A stretch of DNA of 64,000 nt from Karstenula rhodostoma CBS 690.94 (lineage: Eukaryota > Ascomycota > Dothideomycetes > Pleosporales > Didymosphaeriaceae). Under the pieces are notes generated by a model, which had not been told where the DNA came from, searched no databases, and saw only the letters and a program-made list of their open reading frames with translations. A program made the position numbers and the translations under genes. The first letter of the stretch is position 1, and every line of letters starts with the position of its first letter. The stretch is taken from NCBI GenBank assembly GCA_010093485.1, contig MU001495.1, positions 2,121,711 through 2,185,710 on the forward strand, read 5' to 3'. Below, piece after piece: positions 37,801 through 48,700 of this stretch.

Positions 37801-38395
37801 CAGGATGATGCTGTAGAAGTGACTGGTATGAGGAAGGGCGGCTATGTGTCTTCAATGGCGAAGATGCCCCCAGCCGTCCACTCAATACCGGAACCAGGGG
37901 TGAAGGTTTCGGACTCTCAAGGACTGTAGAGAGCACGGGTACTCTGATCTTCCTCATAGGAATTGCCCTGCCCGAAACTCGACGGCCTAAGAATGGCCAA
38001 GATGGTCTCTTTGGCTTCGGGACAAATCCCACAGGTTTTGGAGGCGCATAATGTGGAGGGACGGATCGCGGCTCGAGTGGACTGATTGTCTCTACCGATG
38101 TGAGATTGCCCCAACCCGACTTCGAATTGAACGGTAGGATTGTGTCCCGTCTCAGCACTGCTCGTGGCTTAATGACTGAATTTCGCTTCGCGACCTTTCG
38201 AGTTTGCACAATTGCGTATCCTCGCTCTTCCAAGTCTGCCATGTGGCGTTTGTGCTCTCGATGTGCCCGAACGAGAAGTATCACGATGAAGACCGTGAGA
38301 CCTACGACAAGCACGCCGACACCCGCGCCCATCGCTCCGATGGTGGTAATGCTCAGCTCCATGGTGGAAGTGTTGTGCGCCTCAACCGGCAGCAT
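34802..38395 (-). CDS. Large single-span Ser/Pro-rich membrane protein, unknown function
   Basis: One open frame of 1197 aa runs from the ATG at 38395 (MLPVEAHNTST); the next ATG, 11 codons on (MELSITTIG), is an alternative. Residues 12-43 form the only transmembrane helix (IGAMGAGVGVLVVGLTVF followed by IVILLV), followed by a basic stop-transfer RAHREHKRH. The remaining 1150 residues are low-complexity, Ser/Pro/Arg-rich and probably disordered, with many SP and RRS sites suited to phosphorylation. An acidic segment near residues 1000-1050 (EESWLEDLDKYEDEDETWDE) and a few FxxD-like pieces are the only compositional breaks. There is no signal peptide, so the topology is probably a short N-terminal outside segment and a long cytosolic tail, as in plasma-membrane or ER scaffold proteins. 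I recognise no family. The frame is intact over 3.6 kb, which is strong evidence of a real gene. Confidence 0.82.
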   Translation of the reverse strand: MLPVEAHNTSTMELSITTIGAMGAGVGVLVVGLTVFIVILLVRAHREHKRHMADLEERGYAIVQTRKVAKRNSVIKPRAVLRRDTILPFNSKSGWGNLTSVETISPLEPRSVPPHYAPPKPVGFVPKPKRPSWPFLGRRVSGRAIPMRKIRVPVLSTVLESPKPSPLVPVLSGRLGASSPLKTHSRPSSYQSLLQHHPALRAQDQTSASQIDQPQPESLRRSLTAKPVPKTEPYTRPFRSQSLADLPNASRPGSMTRLTRPQLHERSVSTSSQASGNPPDGGLPILPLEIARIKSEARRRSLLSRSPSHQSNSSYESARSSILAMQPSPIMRSPNTRVHKVAKRDLRNYTVVSPRPFRDTLTLHGKNISSQSSIKSSAARFSSVTSTAQAEKLVPLLPNSSSLQSIAAAKTVDPANLSKSPSPAGSLSVRNTPTPKRRSGSYVTPYGSPENRRNRSSFLHNVSGNQSAPKRQLSQTSTRASSTRSSNDNPFQWDPAPVSAGKPSALKGSPSARNPGHKRQNCVRISLIPTMLGPQSRSPSPAIHDIAEESPQANSEKGQKVGLEYSRTRSLPSPPSTSVFAPELKFNATSIRASLAASSPTLSMASFDHGPIGTPVKTQVKSSLPDISQQDVQTMSPSSIISLGTFPSPCHGLPQSSVMISPPPVFALSRPSNEYGDDLRPYDEITMHSSPFEVLLDINSSPGRPLILDNYDLERPHFVHQSPTTKLTRSFSSPFSTILEESSPRPEGFEQLKSEDSPPCSPKSMPSDSCSNLRDRAAYNLPIRDTTILEEPDTIDPAILSKDAFTSLNSPFDHTNGSITQDTNSERNSTTVPKSSTAAMNLMQPLVDAAFPSSPPVQHIHLPSNHALHDSMVFDLPGLYIHSSPTSPCPSPSPSSPLPMAPGSPRPAHAQLPTLAPTINFAAMPTFAPSGPREPPARSLRSSIQTLRRMNSETNQGTKAERRYTNLGREDSIALPGEESWLEDLDKYEDEDETWDEEKGRALVGDLGFDWDEDGNATVLDLYTDPVLTSILEISTSTSSTPTPTIDGDEKELKADASVFEEAKADKEHSSSGRRSDRHSNIWEDGEKFWVGTPPPPPLNSPNKPIDRFLPLSSSPTRSGRKRAFEVAKDELPAQEDAIKGKVSMDRDVKKGSGHYRKRSVLGVGTPNVRISVVPPSSGGLEGTPGSLYDGDGFLRG

Positions 38396-39898
38396 CCCTT
38401 TCGTGCTGGTCTGCAATAGCCGGCCCTGTTCGCGTGGAGGCGATGCTGTGTTGACGCGGATAAGGTTGGCTTTCCGTCGTATGAGTACAGTCCAGCAGTC
38501 GCAGGTTGCAGAATTCCAGTACACTGTTCAATTAGTTCAGGTCATCTAAATCACCTCTTACCTATTCTCATCGGCGCAATTGAGAGCGCGGAGTGGCGGA
38601 CCGTGCAAAGCACTCGCGGCAAACGCGATCACCCCAACATGGAGAAATAGGAGGGTAAACATACACTTACATCTGTCTCAAGGACATTTATTGGTCGTCA
38701 TAACACATTTCGAAGAATGAAGCGAAGATATGGGGAGAAAAACAAGATAGCCAGTAGGCGAGCAAGGGAGCGGGCCGGAATGTAGCCGTTCACTCCTCGC
38801 GGGAAACTCATTGGAGGCAACAAGAGTATAGACTGATAATTTTAGTGGATTGTAGTTATCAGTTTGTTATTGATCTAGACCCGCTGCGCGTGTGGAGTGG
38901 ACAGCTTCTTATTTCAAGGCGAGCTTAGGGTTAGTTAGCCCTTTTTCGCAACAGTTTGTCGCTCCATACATTGTTATTGACCTGATCGTATGCTTTGTCG
39001 CGTAAACAACTGAAGGCGCGACTTTTTGAGACAGCCACTTGAAAATTCGAGCCCAGTCGATAGACACGATCCCGCGGTAAAACTGTCTTGCATCTGCGAC
39101 ACCACGTTGGCCACACCCATTCGACCCCCATCCAGGGCCATGTTCCGGGCGTGTGGAAGAGCCGTGCACAAGGCTCAAAAATATCTCTTGAGTCATATCT
39201 GGGACATGTGTGCTTTTATTCGCAGTGTTGTAGAAGAGGTCTGAGGTTGCTGTGTTCAAGCAGTCGCCGCAGGACAATTGAGCGGTGCCATTCCTCAGGC
39301 TCGTGGTACTGATGCAGATTACATCGGGCGATGGCACGATTTGTTTCAACGCGCGGTTGCTGCAGAATGGTGTTGACTTGAGAAAAAGACAAAAAGTCTC
39401 AAATACGTGTCGCGACAGACGAGAAAGCCGGTTCGCGCGGCATCGGACGAAGGAGCGGGTTCGGAGCTGGACATAGCTTCTTCTTATGCAACGAAAGGAA
39501 CAGAAAAGGCAGGAAACGACAGAAATACTTCTTTTCGCGCAAATATAGGGCTGGTCCGTTGTTCTAGTTTGACTCAATGGTCGCAAGGTGGCATCAGCAA
39601 ACCTCGGAATCACATCGGAAAACAGATGATGATCAGATAAGATAAAACTTCTCGTCGTTCTCCTTCTCCACTATTGTTCCGCGTACGGCAATGACAGTGA
39701 AGATCTTATGAGATGAGAGCAAGGAAACACGATCGTTTGCGCCGGTTTTTCCAGCAATGCCGCGAGTAATTGAGAAACAACCTTGTAGCTCGGTCCGTTA
39801 CCGGCGGATAGACACCGTCATGGCGGACATAAATACAAGCTATATGACGATGATAGGCATGCCAATCCGAAACAGTTCGTTCAGCACCAGTCGCAGTC
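38396..39898. other. Intergenic 1.5 kb, no supported gene
   Basis: A 234-codon frame on the minus strand (39613-38909) has a GTG start and no recognisable domain; its longest ATG-initiated part is under 100 codons. I treat it as chance or as a very diverged fossil. Confidence 0.45.
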
Positions 39899-41441
39899 AT
39901 GCGTGTCCAGATGTTATTGGGGGTGGCTTCCAGCGCGAATATGTCCGTTTACGCTCAGAACAACACAACTTGGCCATATCAGACATATAAATCGCTTCCC
40001 GGCTTTGAACCACCGCAGCTCGAGATCTCTACTGTTGAGGGATCGAGGGCTCCTGGTCTGATATTCTTCCCCATCAGCGGCAGCGGAGCACACAACTACA
40101 GCCTGAACATCTACCGACAAGATGGCGAACTGGTCTGGCAGTCCGGCTACGGCGACTACGCAGCTTTCAAACCCACAACACTATTTGGAGGACTCTTCCT
40201 AGCCTTATGGAGCAGCATCAGCTTCCCTGAGCCATGGGGATTCGGCTACGGTATCGTCAAGATACTCAACCCGAACTATGAGAACATCTACAATGTGACG
40301 TTGTGGAACGCGAGCTACCCCACCCTCGAAAGTATCTAGCCGTTATACGATCCCACGCAGTATGAGACGTTCAGCTGGATCGATATGCACGAGAACAACA
40401 TCACCCCTCGTGGCACTATCCATGTAGGAGCCATGAACGTTAAAGCTTGGGATCTAACGTCAGTTGGCGGTTCTGAGAATGGCTGGATCGTGGACTCGAT
40501 TATCCTTGAGTTGAATGTGACCAACAGCGAAGTCCTGTGGCAGTAGAGTCACCTCGCGCATGTGGATGAGATTCCACTGACGGATGCTGCTCCAACTTAT
40601 CCGCTTAGGGGGCTAGGTCAGAACCAGTCTTATCCTTGGGGACCGTCCCACATTAACTCTATAGACGAGTTTGAAGATGGGAGTTTGCTGGTGTCGTCGC
40701 GGCATTACTGTTCAATTTTCGAGATCGGCCGTGACGGCGAAGTACGATGGACGTTGAATGGATACTCTGGTGGTGACTTCATCCTCAAGAACAACCTATC
40801 CTTCTGTTACTAGCACGACGCTCGCATCCACGCAGAATATGGTTCGACAACACTGATATCCATCTTCAACAATGACAACAGTGCCGTCGTATCCTACGTC
40901 AACCAAACCACTGGCATCTTTCCGAGCGCCGATACCGACACCAAAGAAGCCACACTAGTAAAAAGATCTCGACCCTAGGGAACCGATTTACGCCGTGAGT
41001 CAAGGTGACCATCAGCTCCTTTCCAATGGGCATTCAGTGATGGGATATGGCAGCGTACCTTTCCCCAAAGAGTTCGACAGGGAAGGAAACATCGTCCAGA
41101 CCGTCAAATGGGGTCAAGCGCAGGCAGTTCAAAGCTACCGGGGCTACAAGTCTGAGTGGGTGGGAACGCCGTCATCACGCCCGGATGCATTTGCCTGTAT
41201 GGACAGCAACGCCACGATCAACGTGTATATGAGCTGGAACGGTGCGACCGAGCATCAAAGCTGGCATGTGCTTGCCGGTCCATCGAAGGGAAATCCTGAG
41301 ATGCAGATGGCTATAAACAAGACTGGGTTTGAGACTTTTGCCACCTTTTCCAGCAGCGCACGACTTGTCCAGGTTGAAGCCCATGGTGCTGGCATTGAGA
41401 CTGGGATATCGGATGTTGTCGCGGTGGAGGAAGCGTGCTAG
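39899..41441 (+). pseudogene. Arylsulfotransferase (ASST)-family pseudogene, three TAG stops and a frameshift
   Basis: The frame starts with an intact ATG and a secretion-signal-like N-terminus (MRVQMLLGVASSA, Ala-Gln near residue 20) and continues homologous to fungal secreted arylsulfotransferase-like beta-propeller proteins to a normal stop at 41441 (about 514 codons). In-frame TAG codons interrupt it at 40337, 40544 and 40811. A one-base gain, probably in the five-A run at 40960-40964, moves the remainder into another frame. Preserved pieces include the HDARI motif right after the third stop, the SYPWGPSHINSID segment, and the QLLSNGHSVMGYG and EFDREGNIV segments. All three stops suit a former CAG in CpA context (C to T). 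The body is otherwise well conserved, so inactivation looks recent. An assembly error could explain the A-run but not three separate TAGs. Confidence 0.85.
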
Positions 41442-41803
41442 AAGTGCTTCCCGTGCTAACATATATTCCGGGTAACAACTGAGGCATACGCCAGTCAGAT
41501 CTTCGATAGATGACCCTAGGGTAGCTTGGGCTGCTTGGAGTGCTCAAAACACTGTCCTGATAATGTATCACCGGTGTGCACAGCTATGAGCGGAGCGCAT
41601 TCAATGAAGCCAGTTCGAGGTAGCATTATATCCTTCGGCAAGACCACTATCGATCAATTTTGGAAATACAGGACCCGCAGGAAGATGTGTGAGCTCGCTC
41701 ACCCAATTTGCTAATAGACTGGTAAAGATGAAATATACAAGAATAGAAGGTCGACCCTCTCCTTCATACCACAAGCAGTGACAATCCGTTAAGTCATACA
41801 CAC
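41442..41803. other. Short convergent intergenic region
   Basis: This stretch contains the 3' flanks of the sulfotransferase pseudogene and of rhgB. I see nothing else. Confidence 0.5.
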
Positions 41804-43185
41804 TTACGCTCCGGCGACCGCCTTGATGGGCTTTTGACCGGGAAAGTAGATAGTCGGGAGGGCAGGAATCGGGATGCTCACGGTAGTACCAAACGCCGAC
41901 TTCAAGTCCCCTGCCATGGACGCCGCCGTATATCCCGCAGGAGCCGCAGTCTGTGTGCTAGTAACCATGGCATAAGACTTGCCCGTCCCAGCCTTCAAGC
42001 ATCCACCGCTTCCATACGCAGACCGGCAGGTCAGTGTCTGCTTGTTGCCGGTCTCCGTCCACATGGCGAAGTCGGAGATCTTGATATCGGTGCAAGGCGC
42101 GCCGTCTGCACAGGCGATCTTGATCGGTCCGCGGGATGCGCCCTTTGCCTCGGTGCCCTTCCAGTTCTTTATGGTGAAGTTGGACAGTTGGACGCCGTTG
42201 CCGTCGAGTTTGCTCATGCTGGACCAGTACTGGTCGATGTCGAGGGACCATGCGTTGCCGTGGCCGATGAAGTTCTCGAGAACGACGTCCTCAACGTAGC
42301 CGCTGCCGCCGTATGACTTGACCATGAGCATCTGGTTCGATTTCCATGTGTAGATGTTGCGGTACACAACCTGCGAGATGGCGGTGTCGACGCCCAAGCT
42401 ACCGAATGCAGAGCCACCAGACCAGTTGCAGTAGATGTTCTCGACGAGGATGTTCTTGGCGGGCGACTTGACGGTTACACACTCGTCTTTGTTGGTGACC
42501 ATGACGTCGTGAATCCAGATGTTGTTCGACCAGACATCGATGCCGTCGAGGCAGCCCCATTCGCCGCCGCGGATAGCCATGTTGTAGACTTCGCCATTGG
42601 TGCAGGTGTCCAAGGAGAAGTGGTACATGGGGGAGTCAACTAAGGCTACGTCGTGAACCGAGAAGTTGGTTACTTTGTAGGTGCGGAGGAGACGCGCGCC
42701 CTTGCACTGCCCTTGCGAGGCGTGAATTTGATAGCCATTGCCTGTTGCACTCGTTAAAAATGATGCTCGAAGAGCTGATCATAAAACACACCTTGAATAG
42801 CACCTTTTCCGGTCGAGCTGAAGAATTCAAAGTCGTTGGTATCCCTGATCATGATCATGTTGCCGCCATCCGTGCCGGTGCGGTAGATGATTCCGTCAAG
42901 CTGGATCCCAACTCCCTTGCCATTCTTCAGTATGACCCATGTCTTCATGGCATAGTCACCCTTGGGGATGATGACGATTCCGCCACTCTGGCATGCAGCC
43001 CAAGCCGATGCCAGTGCTGGTCCGATATCGGTCGACTTATCTGCTTTGGCGCCGTATTTGGTCACATCGCAGGTTTTGATGGCCCTTTTCGCAGCTGTTT
43101 TGGTCGTAGGCCCGACAGAACCCGAAAGTTGAGCAAAGACAGAAGGGAGAAGCGCGACGGCGCTCAGAACGACGGAAAGGCGCAT
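41804..43185 (-). CDS. rhgB: Rhamnogalacturonase (GH28), secreted
   Basis: Two exons, 43185-42792 and 42741-41804, give 443 aa; a 50-nt intron interrupts the codon for Gly132. The N-terminus [20 protein letters not shown] is a clear signal peptide. The enzyme hydrolyses the galacturonate-rhamnose backbone of rhamnogalacturonan I in plant cell walls, outside the cell. The right-handed beta-helix blocks [47 protein letters not shown] and [18 protein letters not shown] are those of rhamnogalacturonases rather than polygalacturonases. The acidic residues D197, D200, D217 and E218 sit where the family's catalytic cluster lies. N-glycosylation sites such as NWS and NFT are present. The C-terminal [11 protein letters not shown] tail is also family-typical. 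The sequence is very close to what I recall of the Aspergillus rhgB type. A plant-associated or saprotrophic lifestyle is implied. Confidence 0.93.
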
Positions 43186-45746
43186 GTTGCAGGAGGGTCA
43201 ATGGAACAAGTTGAATGAATGGCTACTGCACAGCAGGCAAAAATAGAATATGCAAAGAACAGTAATGGACCAAAGAGTGACAGGAGACGGAAGGAGTGTA
43301 AGGAGTCGACAGATTGCCGGCGGCCTTGTAAACCTCAGGCCATCATCACACTAATATACCTACAGCCGCGCCCCTGGATATGTAGTCTAGATTGATTAAG
43401 ACCACCACTGTGGGGGCTAAGCGTCTTTCAAACTGCTGGGCGAAAGCTTGATTACCATTATCGCGTCGGAGAAATTGGCCGTTTTGAAACACGCGCCTTT
43501 CAGAATGAGCCGAGAATAGGAATCCTTGTCCCATCGATCGTTTCGGGGAATTACTAGAAAAGGCCGTACATGTCAGACAATTGCGCGTTGAAAATTTGCC
43601 GGCAATCGAGGATGCAGATAACCGCCGTCGCACCGTGGCTGATGGAAGTGAAAGAGATTCGTGGAAAGGCAAAGGCGTGTTTCGCATTGCAGATGAAAAG
43701 GGTCGGCGCTAGGACGTGGTTGCGCGAAAGATGAGGGGACGGGGCCGGGACGTGTGGTCCGAGTCTTTCAATTCGTCTACGAACCATCAACAGCGGCCAT
43801 ACAAGCTTAATTGATCTTAGACAATCATTCTGTAACAGTTCGCTAAATTTAAGTGGTCCGCACTAGCATGAGGATACGATTTGTATATGTCTGCGCTAGG
43901 CGGTAGTAAGTATTGACGCTGTACCACATCACGAGGCGTTGCTATTGACGCTGTACCACATCACGAGGCGTTGCAGGGGATTTTCGCCACCCAACATACT
44001 CTCTCAGACTTTAAAACTCTTCTGTATAGGTTTGGTTGTTCTGCTCATTGCCTCTGTGGTGAGTAGTCGTTGACGGCGTGGAATAGTTCGCGCTCCACAC
44101 ATACTGCTGTAACCCGCGAGCGGATGCCAGTACAACGTGGCGGACTTTGAGGAAATCGATTATAGTGTATTATAAGGCTTCAAGGTGCTTTTGACAGAAA
44201 TCCGTAATGCCCGCCTTATCGCATGCGTGCACGATGGGTTCTGGCGTAAAAGACTTTTGATGTCTTGCGCGCAAAGTTCATACCACCTTGCGCCGCGCAC
44301 GCATGCAATAATGTGTACCGGATGCATAAATGATCAGGGATGTAGAATCGAATCAGCGGACGGTATTGAGTTATTGCTGAGCGCTCGGTATTTGTGTTGT
44401 TGTGCGTGGCTTGTGGGCGATGAGGGTGGAGCTCTCCGTGAGTGCGCAGCCTTCTGCGCCTCCCTCCGGCAGCTCAACAATATCAACTCAGTTACATCAC
44501 TTCATCTTCTACAGCGCTGGCACTGCAGTGCTGCCTACGATATAAACTCACTAATAGGGGTTCTTGCGGTCACTGCATTCTACCCTCTAGCCCTCTCAAG
44601 TATAGACTATACTACTTAAAGTAAGGCTTTCCTTTTTAGCTCTTTAGCCAAGACACCCACCTTCCTTAATAGGGTAAAAAAGATACTCAAGAGGACTAAA
44701 ATGCATTGACTGTTGAACCCCTATTGCTAAGTTTATACGGTAGTCCATGTGCCAAAAAAAAGTCCGATAAAAGGAGGATCTCCGTTGCGAGTGACAAAAC
44801 AGCACAAAGAATCAAAGTGTCTATCAGTAGCCGGTACTCGGCCACAATAGCTTTTGTTCCTACTTTGAATGTGCTCTCGACACAACATATATGCCCTGAA
44901 ACAAGCCGAGGTCTTCGCTAGTTGAATGCGACAGTTGACCCTGGGGTGACGACTTGAGCTACTATGAGCGTCAAAGCCCCATAACCTGATACCGTATCGC
45001 CGATGCTCAAGTTCATGCGACAGTCCGTAGTCAACATCTGCGGAAGCACAGCCGTATGTACGGGTTCACAGTGCTCCTACAATTTACCAGCGGTCAGTAT
45101 AGAAGGGTATTCCGGTCTTGGGATACGCTCATGGTGGGAAGCACACACCACGGCGGTGATATGTACAAGGCACGCCGAATGCAAGCTTGACCGTGCAGGC
45201 GCGGATCTGTGAGCAGAAATGGCGAGTTCCAATAACGTCAACTACATACGTGATACAGTAGCTCTGGTCTAGACTCGCGTGTACATTCACAGATGGGCGT
45301 AGAGTTGTGCACAGTGTATTTGAATACTTGTAGTATGTAACATCTTCCAATTGTGACGTGCTCACATCATCTTAGCACGCTACCTCCGAGGCCAGGAGAA
45401 ATGTGCGAAGCCTTGTGAAATACATTACATGTTATTATCCACCCGTCAACGAAGTATGAACCCCCTCGAGCCCTTAACGATGATTTACCCGTGTCCGGTG
45501 TCGTGTGTCGTAATGTTGAGTCTTTTTCTGGAGTTGATGTAACATGCTGTTAAACATTTTAACGGAATTAAATTGCTCCACATTCCGTCCTACTTGGATG
45601 CGTGCACGTAGTACCGATAAGAATTCAGTGAGTTGGAGATATACCATTGAAAGTCTTGCACCTTAACCTCTTTTTAGTGAACAAGAATCGTTCTAGGTGA
45701 AGCGCCTTGTGGAAACATTGATACCAGGAAATAACATACACGGAGA
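43186..45746. other. Intergenic 2.6 kb, no supported gene
   Basis: It contains the rhgB promoter, a perfect 32-bp tandem duplication at 43911-43974 and unremarkable sequence. Frames on both strands are below 150 codons, begin at non-ATG codons or lack any family resemblance. Confidence 0.5.
43911..43974. repeat. Perfect 32-bp tandem duplication
   Basis: The unit beginning TATTGACGCTGTACC and ending GAGGCGTTGC occurs twice head to tail, at 43911-43942 and 43943-43974, without a single mismatch. The lack of divergence indicates a recent slippage or repair event about 730 bp upstream of the rhgB start. Confidence 0.95.
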
Positions 45747-48700
45747 TCATCTTCTCCCGATCCCATTTCCCCTCAGCCACTCTTCCCTCCAATCGTCCGG
45801 CACACAAATATGACACATTTGATACCTCCTGAGAAAATTAGTCTCCAATGTATGAAGCTGAACCCATACCAGAGTCTCAAACGTCATCGCTCTCAAGATA
45901 GCTTCGATAGAATCATCCTGGACGCAGTATTCCCGATCGTTCTCAGCCTTCCACTTATGAATCATTCGAGCCAGAGCACAGTGGCCATGCTTCCATGCTC
46001 TGTAAACAGTTCTCCGATAATTGGTGTTTCGAATGCCCTTCATCCCTGCACCTGCTCCTACTTCAAGCAAGTAGCTTGCCATATCCATGCGTCCATGTTC
46101 GGCGGCACCCTCGATGGCAGATCTGCCTTCGAAATCACCAGGTGGTGCGTTCACGTCGGCTCCAGCATTGAGTAAGAGGCCACATATATCAAATCTTCCG
46201 GTTATCGCCGCGTATTGAAGCGCGGTAGCGCCGTAGTACATGGTTGGTTTCGCGTTGACATTGACGCCCTTTTGGAGCAGCCTCTTGACTACAGAAAGTT
46301 CTCCGTATCTTGAAGCATGTTGAAGACAGGATGCTGGCCGGGACGCTCCGTCTACGTACTCTTGTAAGAAGTCAGGATCAGTGCCCTGATCTAAAAGCCA
46401 ATTCACAACGTCATATCTCCCCTTCTCGGCTGCTAACTGAACCGCGGAAACATAGCATTCTTTCCAACCCGGACCTCGCAATATCGAGTACACTGCATCG
46501 ATACCAGCTGCTTCTGCAAGCATCTGTATGGGTGTGTCTTCGAAGAGAATGGCTGTGGAATATGCCTTCATGAAATGCCCCTTGATGGCCAGCTCCCAAG
46601 CCCTGCTGGCGAACCTTTGGTAGTGTTCAAACATAATGCTTATAACCGTCCCGTGAGTGCTCTTTATACAGCGCTTGTTCAGAGCGTCGAAAAGAATATC
46701 AGACGCATTGTAACAATGATCCACTGTGAGAATTGTATCCTGAAAACAGGCAAGATTGTCCCGACAATGGTCCGGCCAACATCCCATTTCAAGAAAAGTG
46801 CTTACCATACCTTCTCTTTCCAACTGCACTGCTTGCTTGAAAGCTTTCCTCATATCCTTGGGGCTCAATTTGTGGGTTTGTAGTATGGATTGAAAAGTGG
46901 TCTCTGCGTTCTCCTTCACAGACAGAGCCAACCTCTCAGAATAAACTTTGGCTGAAAGGGGAAACTTATTACTCGCGATCAGGTCGTCAACGAAGCCCCC
47001 ATCGAAGACTTTCATGCACTCAAGAATGCAATTGATTGTCATCCATGATAGCCCCTTTGTATTTGCGATTTCCAGAACTCGAAGAAAGAGTTTTTTGTTT
47101 TCTCCCTTGGCAGCGCTCAACAATGGGTTCCAGATCCTGCCATGAAGCTGAGCTTCGTGATTGTCTCCGTGTTTAGGATTGCAGGTACATGAAGCTGTCA
47201 TCGGAAGGCGGGCTCCAGCCTGAATGAGAATTTCAAACATTCTTTCGTGGCCTATCTCTAGCGCCTTTTCGACGGCATCTTGTTGTGGAGTGCAATAGAC
47301 GCCTCCGAGCCTCCCTAAAACATACCCTCTACCAAGAACGGATTCCTGACTGACGTCAGAGGACTCTGCGTGACTAACGCAGGCCCCAGCCTCCAGTAAT
47401 GACTGAACCATTTCTACATTGCCCACAGAAGCAGCAATCTGTAGAGGATATCTTTTGCCAGGTTGGTTGGGATCAGCCCCCTTTGCAATCAGATGGTGAA
47501 GCATGTCGATGTTCCTAGCCCATATAGCAGAGTGGATTGGGGCGTATGTGTTCGGATTATGCGGCAGTCTCAGAGATCCCATGTCCACAAGCTTGGTACT
47601 ATGAATATAAGTATCAAAGTTGAAACCCGCTCGAAGAAGATGGTCAGCGACCTCGTCATTGTGGGTAAGAAGCGCAAGAGCGACTGGACTACCTTGGTTC
47701 TGGTCACTCCTCGCACGGTGATCAAACCCTCTATCTTGCAGCGCCTTCAGCGTGGCGATATTGCTTCCCAAAGCGGCAGCTTCGTACAGAATCCAAGGCT
47801 TCTTTCTCAACCCCTCAAAGATGCGAGGTCGTTTCGATATCAACAGATCGAGGATAGGCACATCCCCATATTGAGCAGCAATGATGAAGCTGTTTTCATC
47901 GCATTCGGTGCTTATTACTTCTTCGGGGTAACCTTCGAGGCGTTGCAGTAAGCAACTTACAAAGCTGAAGTTGGCCTTCCTGATGGCGTGATCCAGCGGC
48001 GACGCCTGTATGCTGTGATGGTGATGCATAATGCGAACCGGAATCCGAGGATCGGCTCCACGCTCGATTGCAAAGCGGAAAAGGTCTTCATTGGCACTGG
48101 AAATGGAAATTCCAAACAAAGTCATCTGCGTACTGTATCTGCTGCTGTCACAACTATAGTTAATGTCGACGCCGGAACTGATTAGTGTCTCAAGTAGTGG
48201 AAAGTTGTTTCCTTCCGCTGCTGGGATCAGAAGTTTTTCGGCGATGGCTTCAGCCGTGGATAACCCGGATTTGATCAATCTGGCAAGGAACTCGCGATTT
48301 TTTACATCTCGGGCGAACTCAACGATGGCTGGTGCAGTTTCGTTGACATTGTAGTTGTTAGAAAGAAGATAGACAACGTGTTTGAGTAGCTCGATTTGGT
48401 TCCCTTGGGGCGAAAGTTCATGCCTGCTGTTGATGTTGATGTCCATGCGGCCGTCTTTCCGAGGAGCCAAAAACGGTGTCGGATCATAAACAGCAGGATG
48501 AATCCATATATACTTGTCTTCATTCAGGAAGCGAGCCCAGAGTAGATCTTCGACTCTTTGTTCCAAAGCCGATAAAGACAAAGCAGTTCCGCCGTCATGC
48601 GCATAGATCGCGCTATGGCTGGAGCTAGTTTGGCTGGCAGAGATATCGAGCTTGCTGAAAGCTCGCAGGAATTGCCTCCACGGTGTCTTGTCCGCGCTTG

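Noticed and set aside
38909..39613. 234-codon minus-strand ORF
   Set aside because: It has a GTG start only, a composition unlike its neighbours and no recognisable motif. The ATG-initiated part is under 100 codons and shows no splice-supported extension.
44185..44619. 144-codon + ORF in the rhgB-Clr5 intergenic region
   Set aside because: Non-ATG start, Cys-rich random-looking sequence, no family resemblance.
44540..44720. A second RIP patch
   Set aside because: The stretch looked TpA-rich at first, but CA dinucleotides are frequent on close reading, so the RIP signature is absent.
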